Notes under the pieces: generated by a model
Seen by the model: the letters and a program-made list of their open reading frames with translations, nothing else
What the model was told of the DNA's origin: nothing
The model's database searches: none
Translations under genes and position numbers: made by a program
Assembly (NCBI GenBank): GCA_031257735.1
Contig: JAIROC010000312.1
Coordinates: 1 to 5,489, forward strand
Reading direction: 5' to 3'
DNA length: 5,489 nucleotides
Origin: Bacteroidales bacterium
GTDB taxonomy: Bacteria > Bacteroidota > Bacteroidia > Bacteroidales > WCHB1-69
In this document: positions 1 to 5,489 of the stretch, piece after piece
Layout: every line of letters begins with the position of its first letter
How positions within the stretch are numbered: the first letter of the stretch is position 1

Positions 1-37
1 ATTAATGCAATATACAATCATATATATCAATATATTA

Positions 38-241
38 TTAACAACTTTTTCTATTGGTGTCCATTAGAAAATTCTTGCGCTCTTTCATATTGGTGTCCCT
101 AATGGACATTTTGGGATTAAATAATTTTTTCATCTGTTTTATTATCTCAACCAATATCAAGACAAGACACTTTCCTTGTTTTTGTGCAGGCAAGTTACTT
201 GTCAATAACAGGCATAAAAGAATAAATGATGTTGTCTTCAT
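38..241 (-). pseudogene. Truncated paralogue of the 387-residue exported protein
   Basis: The open frame encodes 67 residues. Its first 24 codons (241-170) resemble the start of the 387-residue gene: both have a signal peptide followed by A-Q-K-x-G-K. The ATG lies 11 nt after the peptidase remnant's stop, against 12 nt in the intact pair. After G-K the similarity ends, and the remaining 43 residues (170-41) look like nothing in the intact gene in any of the three frames I read. I see this as the stump of a duplicated partner gene cut by a deletion or insertion at about 170. It could still be expressed as a tiny exported peptide, since the signal peptide and start are intact, but the composition after residue 24 does not look like a folded domain. 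The call is a remnant with moderate confidence. Confidence 0.65.
52..107. repeat. Short direct and inverted repeats in the remnant region
   Basis: TATTGGTGTCC occurs at 52-62 and again at 88-98, exactly 36 nt apart. In addition GTCCATTAG (59-67) is the perfect reverse complement of CTAATGGAC (99-107), so the two could pair as a 9-bp stem around a 31-nt loop. The 36-nt spacing gives the repeated D-T-N in the 67-residue frame. The region lies just past the point where the partner remnant loses similarity, so it may mark the edge of a mobile or recombining element, but I cannot match it to any known one. Confidence 0.45.
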
Positions 242-315
242 TTCGTTTTTATTTAAAAATCGGTACTATTTATTATTGCCATTGCCCGAACATATCCCGC
301 TTTTGAATATAATAC
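170..315 (-). repeat. Direct repeat copy B: decayed peptidase end / partner start junction
   Basis: This is the degenerate counterpart of 1431-1582, in the same orientation about 1.26 kb away. It keeps the order peptidase tail, short spacer and partner signal peptide, but carries a gap of about 7 nt near 281-290 that breaks the peptidase frame. The left boundary at about 170 is where the partner genes stop resembling each other; the right boundary at about 315 is approximate. Confidence 0.75.
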
Positions 316-329
316 CTCTCTAAATAATT
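253..329 (-). pseudogene. Remnant of the 3' end of a metzincin gene
   Basis: Just after the 387-residue gene, the minus strand holds the tail of a second peptidase gene. From 329 to 276 one frame reads N-Y-L-E-R-Y-Y-I-Q-K-R-D-M-F-G-Q-W-Q and then stops (273-275). This resembles N-F-M-D-Y-S-L-K-K-D-M-F-W-Q-W-Q at the end of the intact metzincin. Another frame then continues with A-I-I-N-S-T-D-F and a stop at 253-255, identical to the last eight residues of the intact gene. A net loss of about 7 nt near 276-290 explains the frame change. The catalytic HExxH part is absent, and the Met of the Met-turn is replaced. This is a dead 3' fragment, not a functional gene. How far it extends beyond about position 315 is uncertain. 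Confidence 0.75.
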
Positions 330-337
330 TCATAGAT

Positions 338-1501
338 TTAATAATGGGGCCAAAACCATTTTTTTTCTCCCTCAAAATTAAATTCTATGTGATCTCGGTT
401 TTCCATCAACCATTCATAAAATAATTTTGCCCATCGACCACCAACTTCTATATTGTAGGATTCAGTTGGACATATCAACTCTGGAGGCACATTTTTAATA
501 AACGGATACACATCATTCATGCTCAAAAGAGTTGCATCCAGATCGACGTCCGACAGCACAGAAATTTTTTCTCCTGGTAAGTAACCGACATCTATATATC
601 GCCAAATTATTTCATCATCCTTAAAGTAAAGAAAATCTTGTCGGGCAAAATTATGAATATTCATCGTCTCCAATATATACTGCCGCTGCTCTTCATCTCC
701 CAGCCGAGCCAGGGCATACCGGCAGGCTTTTTCCTCGCCGTAGAGACAGTCTCCAGTTTTAACACATTCGGCCAGTTTTTGCTTTAATACCGGGATACAT
801 TCCGTCATCTCCAACAAGCCGATCATCTTGATTAAATTGGGCTTTATCCGGGCGGCTTCAAACTCTCGCTTAGAATCTCTGACTACATAAGTTTCCAAAA
901 TGCTGTCTCTGAGTTGTTTTAACACGGTTGTATTTCTCATTTCTCTTGTTTTCATTATTCTGGCCGCTTCGTCCCAACCTATTTGCGGTTTGTTATAGAT
1001 GGTTCTATTTCGCAGGAAATGTAATACATATTCTTCCTTCGTTTTTTTACCTTCCAGTATTTCCCTAATCCTTTTTTTTGCTTTGTTTGTGTAATCAAAG
1101 CGGCTTTCCGAATTATGGATCTCTACCAGTGACGCATGATGTTCGGGATAAAAATAATATTGAAGGAATGTTTCCATCAGCATTTTCCTTATTTCAAGCG
1201 GATTTTGATTTGTGCACCACATGATATCCAACAGTTCATAGCCAACCCAATGTAAATTGCTGTATCTGTCCTGCTCAAATAATCTCCTGATTGCGTAAAC
1301 TATTTGCTTCTGCTCTTTCAGACTTAAATCGGCGTCCTGAAATGAAAGTCTGATATTGTCCCTTCGAATCGTATCTACCGAATGATAGGAAGCAATATTA
1401 TCTATCGACGACTTGTAGTAGCGGAAATCTTTTCCTGATTTTTGTGCAGACAAATTAGTTGCCAATAAAATGCATAAAATAATTAAAATATTCTTTTTCA
1501 T
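338..1501 (-). CDS. Exported HEAT-like protein, putative partner/immunity of metzincin
   Basis: The 387-residue protein begins with a clear Sec signal peptide: MKK, a hydrophobic core, and a probable signal peptidase I site after L-S-A at residue 19. The Cys at position 10 is inside the core and is not a lipobox. The mature part is rich in predicted helices. Residues 222-275 (from LIKMIGLL through CIPVLKQKL to ACRYALARLGD) look like HEAT-type helical pairs, which usually mediate protein-protein contact. No catalytic motif is apparent. The C-terminus is aromatic (WLMENRDH, KKWFWPHY). The start lies 12 nt after the stop of the metzincin gene, so the two are almost certainly cotranscribed. A decayed copy of the same junction, peptidase end plus start of this gene type, follows directly downstream, so the pair has been duplicated as a unit. 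A periplasmic inhibitor or immunity role is inferred from this arrangement; a secretion accessory protein is an alternative. The start choice is secure because of the signal peptide. Confidence 0.82.
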   Translation of the reverse strand: MKKNILIILCILLATNLSAQKSGKDFRYYKSSIDNIASYHSVDTIRRDNIRLSFQDADLSLKEQKQIVYAIRRLFEQDRYSNLHWVGYELLDIMWCTNQNPLEIRKMLMETFLQYYFYPEHHASLVEIHNSESRFDYTNKAKKRIREILEGKKTKEEYVLHFLRNRTIYNKPQIGWDEAARIMKTREMRNTTVLKQLRDSILETYVVRDSKREFEAARIKPNLIKMIGLLEMTECIPVLKQKLAECVKTGDCLYGEEKACRYALARLGDEEQRQYILETMNIHNFARQDFLYFKDDEIIWRYIDVGYLPGEKISVLSDVDLDATLLSMNDVYPFIKNVPPELICPTESYNIEVGGRWAKLFYEWLMENRDHIEFNFEGEKKWFWPHY

Positions 1502-1582
1502 ATTGATATTTATTTAAAAATCAGTACTGTTTATTATTGCCCATTGCCACTGCCAGAACATATCCTTTTTAAGTGAATAATC
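1431..1582 (-). repeat. Direct repeat copy A: peptidase end / partner start junction
   Basis: This stretch covers the last codons of the metzincin gene, the 12-nt spacer and the first 24 codons of the 387-residue gene. It matches 170-315 along most of its length. The best segment, 1512-1541 against 251-280, agrees at 28 of 30 positions by hand count. It is the intact copy. Confidence 0.8.
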
Positions 1583-3829
1583 CATGAAATTGGTCGTGCT
1601 TTCCTGTCGGTATTGTGGGCTGATTTCAAACGGATGCCTCAGGCTAAAAGTATGTCCTGCTTCGTGAACAAAAGTTTCCCATATGTCTATATCTGACGGG
1701 AATATCACAATGGAATATCCCTCATTTGTTCTTTCGTCAGGCTTGGGTGCAAATCCGCCTACATCCACCATTTGTTGATTGTTTATCAAAAAGAATACGC
1801 GTTCATTTTCGCCTATTTTTCCACCGGATTCTTTATATTTGGTTTCCAATAAAATTTGCACGGCTATTTTATTTTCTTTTGTGTTTTCCAACCGGTTTTC
1901 AATAAATTTAATCGGATTGTTTGCTATTAGTGCGGAGTCAATTTCCAACATGCTGCTACCACCGGATTTAAACTGCATAAAAGCCTGGTTAAATGAATAA
2001 TTGTTCAAATAGTTTTCCAAAGGACTTCCGGATACATAATTGACCATATCAATACTTTTCGATGCAGAATTTCCGAATGCTACATTCACCGTTTTGTATT
2101 TTATAAGATTATTATTCTCTTTCTTTTCACTATAAAAATTCAGTTTTCCGACTGTTTTCTCATTTTTATCTTTTACCAGCAACGCACCTTTGGCTGCATC
2201 GGAACTTTTAAGCGTTACTTCCAACTCATAATTACCGTTTTTGTTTTTAAATTCCCCGTTCGGGTAAGAAGACCCCTTATCGTCGCGAATATGCTCTATT
2301 ATCAAACCATTGTTCGTTACAAACCGGTAATAAACGGAATCGCCCAAGGCGCTGTTTTCGTTAATCTTTGCTTTGACTGTTACGCTTTGGTTTGTCCACA
2401 TGCTTATGGCCGGTACGCGGTAATCTATTTTAGACCCGTCTGGCTTAACAATTTCAAGCGACTCATATTTATCTTTGAAAGCGCCTAATGTAAGCTCATT
2501 GTATCGGTCAAAGCCGAATGAACCGTCGTATGTCCATTCGTATTTATCAAACCATACCGTTTCAATATCATGCTTTTCGACCGCTATTTTTAATATACCC
2601 GAATGATAAAGGCTTATGTACGGATCAATATAGATATCAAGATCCTTATAAGATTCTTCTTTTAATTTATCAGGCATTGACAATTTATTCCAGGCACCAA
2701 ATTTCGTAGTTGTTAATGGTATTACGTAAGGGACTATGTACAAACTGTCGGTATGGCCTTCGGTGATATCCATAATAATATAATTAACATCTTCAGCAAG
2801 CGGCAATGTGTTTCCATTGACTGTTCTGCTTATTGTGTAGCGGTTGTAGGGATTTTCACTCCACGACAGCGGTTTAAAAACACTTCCTTCGTCCGTCGAA
2901 ATATAGGGTATAAATTCATCACGTTTTTTTACAATCGTATCATATTTGTTTTCATCCATATTATAACAGGTATATTGAATGTTTTTACGCACAGGAATAC
3001 AAATATATTTTCCTTCTTCCAGTATAATATTGGCCAAGCGAGTATAATATTCTTCGACAGCGGTTGTTTTAACTATATTTTCTGCTTTTGGGGCGGTAAT
3101 CTCATCTTTGGAATTTAATTTTTTAATGATATAATAAATGTCTAAATCGTACTCTTCATCTTTCCTTTCACTACCACGCTGTTGACGATTTGCTAAGTCT
3201 ACAACCGTTTTTCCGTCCTGTTGTTTTACTTCATACACTTTCCCATTCTTATCCACAATCGTTGCCGGCAAATCAACTGTCCCGTCTTCCTTTTTCGGTA
3301 ATTCAACCGTATGCGGATTCCCGTCGGAATCGTATATAACTAATACGCCGCTTTCATCATCGTAATAATATTCCGGATTTTCGGGAATGGTAAAATTCAA
3401 TCTAACCGCGTTTGGCGGTAAGCCATCGGAAGTCAAATCGTTTATCGCATTCGCCAGACTGTCCACATATCTTTTCGCCTCATCCACATCCAGCAAAAAC
3501 TGCGGATTGTACACACTTTCGTAATCTCCGCCTATCATCACGTTGTCGGTATTGACTGACAAATCCCAGTACTCGCAAAGGAATTTTACATTCCATATCT
3601 CCATCCAAAACCAAAGTAGCCCCTTGTACACTCCGTCAGACTGCGGCGTTACGGTTTTCAATATAAACCGTGTGGCGCCGGAGGCGTTGCTGATAATATC
3701 GCCGGGCTGCAAATCCCTGCGCAACGTGAAATTCGTTATCGGAGGCGGTGTGGGCGATTCTGCGCACCGGCAATCGGGGCAGGTAGTCGTATCTACTTTC
3801 CGTACTACGAGTATAAACAGTTTTTTCAT
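1514..3829 (-). CDS. Metzincin-type metallopeptidase with shared effector N-terminus
   Basis: The 771-residue protein has several parts. Residues 1-9 look like the start of a signal peptide that breaks off at R10. Residues 17-30 are Cys/Pro-rich (CPDCRC, then SPTPPP). Residues 40-107 (from LQPGD to VNTDNVMIGGDYESVYNP) resemble, from memory, a domain common in large Bacteroidota fibronectin-like and effector proteins. Residues 113-210 form the shared region also present in the gene at 4417-5489 (DVDEAKRYVDSLANAI, then DSDGN and DKNGK turns). Residues of about 230-620 are a long beta-rich region of unknown function. The C-terminus is a zinc peptidase with HEAGHTFSLRH at 722-732 and NFMDY at 747-751 as the Met-turn, both typical of metzincins, although Ser replaces the usual Gly in HExxHxxGxxH. 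The protein ends 20 residues after the Met-turn, with no visible sorting domain. The ATG lacks a Shine-Dalgarno site, as is usual in this phylum. The peptidase call is strong; how the protein leaves the cell is unclear because the signal peptide looks incomplete. Confidence 0.87.
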   Translation of the reverse strand: MKKLFILVVRKVDTTTCPDCRCAESPTPPPITNFTLRRDLQPGDIISNASGATRFILKTVTPQSDGVYKGLLWFWMEIWNVKFLCEYWDLSVNTDNVMIGGDYESVYNPQFLLDVDEAKRYVDSLANAINDLTSDGLPPNAVRLNFTIPENPEYYYDDESGVLVIYDSDGNPHTVELPKKEDGTVDLPATIVDKNGKVYEVKQQDGKTVVDLANRQQRGSERKDEEYDLDIYYIIKKLNSKDEITAPKAENIVKTTAVEEYYTRLANIILEEGKYICIPVRKNIQYTCYNMDENKYDTIVKKRDEFIPYISTDEGSVFKPLSWSENPYNRYTISRTVNGNTLPLAEDVNYIIMDITEGHTDSLYIVPYVIPLTTTKFGAWNKLSMPDKLKEESYKDLDIYIDPYISLYHSGILKIAVEKHDIETVWFDKYEWTYDGSFGFDRYNELTLGAFKDKYESLEIVKPDGSKIDYRVPAISMWTNQSVTVKAKINENSALGDSVYYRFVTNNGLIIEHIRDDKGSSYPNGEFKNKNGNYELEVTLKSSDAAKGALLVKDKNEKTVGKLNFYSEKKENNNLIKYKTVNVAFGNSASKSIDMVNYVSGSPLENYLNNYSFNQAFMQFKSGGSSMLEIDSALIANNPIKFIENRLENTKENKIAVQILLETKYKESGGKIGENERVFFLINNQQMVDVGGFAPKPDERTNEGYSIVIFPSDIDIWETFVHEAGHTFSLRHPFEISPQYRQESTTNFMDYSLKKDMFWQWQWAIINSTDF
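3447..3492 (-). repeat. Shared-region repeat, copy in metzincin gene
   Basis: These 46 nt encode the L-D-V-D-E-A-K to S-L-A-N-A segment (about residues 113-128) of the metzincin protein. They align without gaps to 5444-5489 in the other peptidase gene, with both ends (GCATT.GCCAGACTGTCCA and CATCCACATCCA on the plus strand) conserved. Weaker protein-level similarity continues on the 3' side of the coding strand through the DxDGN turns. It marks the common front end of the two effector genes and is a likely site of homologous recombination between them. Confidence 0.8.
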
Positions 3830-3908
3830 CTTTGGGTTTTAAGATTATTCACTAATAGTAGAACAAGACATTTCCTTTACCAATAACCATTCCACTATAA
3901 AAATCACA
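3830..3908 (-). other. Intermodule spacer between the two peptidase/partner pairs
   Basis: The 79 nt between the small exported-protein gene and the metzincin gene separate module 1 from module 2. I find no strong hairpin terminator and no TAnnTTTG-type Bacteroidota -7 element on the coding strand, so readthrough from the upstream genes is plausible. The coding-strand segment around 3851-3880 contains AGGAAA and TGTCTTGT, which also occur in the same order in the partner-gene remnant near 160-177. It might be the trace of another lost partner gene, but the match is short. Confidence 0.4.
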
Positions 3909-4427
3909 TTATTGTTTATTTAATCTTTTTACATATATCTTATTCGTTTCTTTCTCAACTATAAAAATTTTCCTTTTATAGACGAATATCAATTTTACTT
4001 TAAAATATACCTCAGTTTCAATATAATTTCTCCTTATCGGTATCTCAAAAGAAACCACTTCCTTATCCTTTATAAAAACCTTTCTATCAGAATACTCCAT
4101 TAGTATTTCACCTTCTTCTATGGAAGGCTCTTGCCAATTACAAATAATAGAATCAAGTTCCGTTACATGGTTACAGCTATATATTAAAACATACGACATT
4201 TTTTGTGGATTATTCAATGTAAACGAAGATCTTAAAACAAGCGAATCTAATTGTTCATTCCGAATAAATAGCTTTACTATGTGATCTTTTTCTTTATCTT
4301 GTTCAATCCAGATACTAATTTTCTTATTAATATCAACACTATCAAATTGTTGTTTAACTTCATGCGCATTAAGTAACAACAGGTTATTACACAAGAAAAT
4401 ACATACAAGAATAATTTTATTTTTCAT
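3909..4427 (-). CDS. Small exported protein, putative inhibitor/immunity partner of upstream peptidase
   Basis: I do not recognise this family. The 172-residue product begins M-K-N-K, followed by a hydrophobic stretch of about 16 residues and a likely signal peptidase I site after L-N-A (about residue 21), so it should be periplasmic or secreted. The rest alternates hydrophobic and charged residues (for example EVYFKVKLIFVYKRKIFIVE near the C-terminus), which looks beta-rich, with no obvious catalytic motif. I prefer the ATG at 4427 to the one at 4433: AGAAG lies about 8 nt before the former but directly abuts the latter, and MKNK is a typical signal-peptide start. The 11-nt overlap with the end of the HEYLH peptidase gene implies translational coupling. 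A small exported protein tied to a peptidase gene is most simply a cognate inhibitor or immunity protein; a chaperone or secretion partner is the alternative. Its AT-richness matches the peptidase domain upstream rather than the GC-richer shared region, consistent with the two having been acquired together. Confidence 0.75.
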   Translation of the reverse strand: MKNKIILVCIFLCNNLLLLNAHEVKQQFDSVDINKKISIWIEQDKEKDHIVKLFIRNEQLDSLVLRSSFTLNNPQKMSYVLIYSCNHVTELDSIICNWQEPSIEEGEILMEYSDRKVFIKDKEVVSFEIPIRRNYIETEVYFKVKLIFVYKRKIFIVEKETNKIYVKRLNKQ

Positions 4428-5489
4428 AGCCATCTTCTTTTATATTATTATTATTTTCAAATTTCACACTTAGTTGTATGGCTTCTTCATATTTTGATTT
4501 ATTATCAAAATAAATAGACTTTTTACTTTCTGAAATATTAAATAATATTCCATCCAGAGTTAAACAAATCTCATAAACACTTAATTCATCTCTATAATAA
4601 TTAGAAGGCCTATATATCCCCAAAGTGCATATTTCTTTATTATATTGATCTTTATTTTGTTCTTTATATGCCAAAACCTCTTGTTTCTGATTTTCTTCCA
4701 AATCAGAATATTTATCCGGCCAATTTTCATCAACTACTCTATATCCGAGTGTTAATATAAAATCACCATATATCCCTTGTAGAGTTTTCTTTCCAAAATA
4801 AAAACAACTATCTTCTTTTACATAAATGTCTCGTCTATCTTCATTAGAATAACGATACGGAAAAAATTTATAAAGATAATTAATATGATGAAGATATTCA
4901 TGAAATAATGTAGCCTTCACATCATCTTTTGTTTCATTACCTGTATACATTATATATAATTTACCCTCTTCATACCATCCAACTGCGCCCATATTTGAGT
5001 AAGTAACAATATTAGTATTATTAATAATGTAATCTGTCTGATTAATTGCACCTTCCAAATATTTTCTATTTGTTCCACTATAAGCATTAATATCTATTTT
5101 TGATTTTATGCTGTCTATTAATTCTACAATTATTTGATTTTTAATTGTTTTTATATTCTCTTCTGAAATAATTATATTTTCTTGCATACCATATCCTGTA
5201 AACTCTTGGGCAACATTTTGTGTTCCATTATTTTCATCTACTACATATACATTCCCGTCTGCATCCTGTACGACTGTATTATTCAACTCGCCATCGGGTG
5301 TCAATACCGTTTCGGTAGTACTTCCGTCAGGATTTGTGCTTACTACTACAATATTTCCGTCAGCATCAATATATATGCTCTCTATGGGTATATCCAGCTT
5401 TATAGTATCTTTGATATTCGTATTCGTTCCTGTTTCCGCTATTGCATTTGCCAGACTGTCCATAAAGTTTTTCGCCGCATCCACATCCA
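4417..5489 (-). CDS. Zincin-type metallopeptidase effector, 5' end outside window
   Basis: This is the C-terminal part of a larger protein. The frame stays open to the window edge and reads D-V-D-A-A-K-N-F, matching D-V-D-E-A-K-R-Y inside the neighbouring 771-residue protein, so the GTG at 5484 is an internal valine and the true start lies beyond 5489. Residues are numbered from that GTG. Residues 1-95 are the shared region: a 'DSLANAI' segment, then short strands with DADGN turns near 40-44 and 74-78. After about residue 100 the DNA becomes very AT-rich and a new domain begins. It has the zinc motif HEYLH at 195-199 (codons at 4902-4888), followed by another His. The DEL/YE segment at 299-305 may supply a third, glutamate ligand (inference). 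The likely product is a secreted or delivered peptidase of gluzincin type; its target is unknown. The end overlaps the next gene by 11 nt, which suggests coupled expression. No C-terminal sorting domain is visible. The peptidase call is fairly sure, the effector role is inferred. Confidence 0.8.
   Translation of the reverse strand, partial: DVDAAKNFMDSLANAIAETGTNTNIKDTIKLDIPIESIYIDADGNIVVVSTNPDGSTTETVLTPDGELNNTVVQDADGNVYVVDENNGTQNVAQEFTGYGMQENIIISEENIKTIKNQIIVELIDSIKSKIDINAYSGTNRKYLEGAINQTDYIINNTNIVTYSNMGAVGWYEEGKLYIMYTGNETKDDVKATLFHEYLHHINYLYKFFPYRYSNEDRRDIYVKEDSCFYFGKKTLQGIYGDFILTLGYRVVDENWPDKYSDLEENQKQEVLAYKEQNKDQYNKEICTLGIYRPSNYYRDELSVYEICLTLDGILFNISESKKSIYFDNKSKYEEAIQLSVKFENNNNIKEDGYEK
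5444..5489 (-). repeat. Shared-region repeat, copy in partial peptidase gene (cut by window edge)
   Basis: This is the second copy of the 46-nt segment at 3447-3492, in the same reading frame relative to its protein (D-V-D-A-A-K to S-L-A-N-A). It ends only because the window ends, so the repeat probably continues upstream into the 40-107-type domain seen in the metzincin protein. Confidence 0.8.

Noticed and set aside
242..337. Transcription terminator after the 387-residue gene
   Set aside because: I found no GC-rich hairpin followed by a T-run on the coding strand; the sequence is explained by the peptidase remnant instead.
1442..1501. Lipoprotein signal in the 387-residue protein (Cys10)
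   Set aside because: The Cys is in the middle of the hydrophobic core, too close to the N-terminus and without a lipobox; cleavage after L-S-A is far more plausible.
2753..3118. Plus-strand open frame of 121 codons (and similar ones at 54-323, 1779-2000, 2291-2488, 2518-2709, 3543-3842)
   Set aside because: All but the first lie opposite the well-supported metzincin gene with its zinc motif, and 54-323 lies opposite the remnants. Their products are rich in Ile/Phe/Tyr without recognisable domains, as expected for antisense shadows.
4431..4433. ATG at 4433 as the start of the small exported protein
   Set aside because: The purine-rich AGAAG directly abuts this ATG but lies about 8 nt before the ATG at 4427, and the latter gives a typical M-K-N-K signal-peptide start. 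The difference is only two residues.
5482..5484. GTG as the start codon of the partial peptidase gene
   Set aside because: The frame stays open to the window edge, and the residues before and after the GTG (D-V-D-A-A-K) match an internal segment of the paralogous 771-residue protein, so this is an internal Val.
1..5489. CRISPR array, tRNA/rRNA gene or insertion sequence
   Set aside because: There is no regular repeat-spacer series beyond the two copies at 52-98, no cloverleaf or rRNA-like sequence that I can see, and no transposase-like coding region.

Overview
The window looks like an accessory region of a Bacteroidota genome, probably Bacteroidales or a relative. The reasons are the low GC, the absence of Shine-Dalgarno-like sites before the starts, Sec signal peptides of the '...ATNLSAQ' type, and an N-terminal region that I recognise from memory as common in large Bacteroidota surface or effector proteins. 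All real genes are on the minus strand, so the biological order runs from high to low coordinates. The species cannot be fixed from this sequence.

Layout in transcription order: (1) 5489-4417, the 3' part of a gene whose start lies outside the window; its product carries a shared N-terminal region and a C-terminal zincin peptidase domain (HEYLH). (2) 4427-3909, a small protein with a signal peptide, overlapping gene 1 by 11 nt. (3) A 79-nt gap, then 3829-1514, a 771-residue protein with the same shared N-terminal region but a different C-terminal peptidase of metzincin type (HEAGHTFSLRH plus a Met-turn). (4) After 12 nt, 1501-338, a 387-residue exported protein with a HEAT-like helical segment. 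(5) About 329-253, a frameshifted remnant of the 3' end of a gene-3-like peptidase. (6) After 11 nt, 241-38, a remnant or much shortened gene whose first 24 codons resemble gene 4.

The window therefore holds two intact modules and one decayed one, each made of a 'shared N-terminus + variable metallopeptidase' gene followed closely by an exported partner gene. Shared front ends, swapped peptidase tips, one partner per tip, GC breaks between front and tip (near 60% at 3661-3780, near 20% at 5101-5160 and 4441-4500) and a fragment at the end of the array together match the architecture of polymorphic toxin/immunity loci. My working model is that the peptidases are secreted or delivered effectors and the exported partners are cognate inhibitors or immunity proteins acting in the periplasm. 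The pairing and the functions are inferences; the zinc motifs, signal peptides, shared region and repeats are visible in the sequence.

I see no tRNA, rRNA, CRISPR array, transposase or convincing terminator. Stretches without an intact gene are 1-337 (remnants and short repeats, described below) and 3830-3908.
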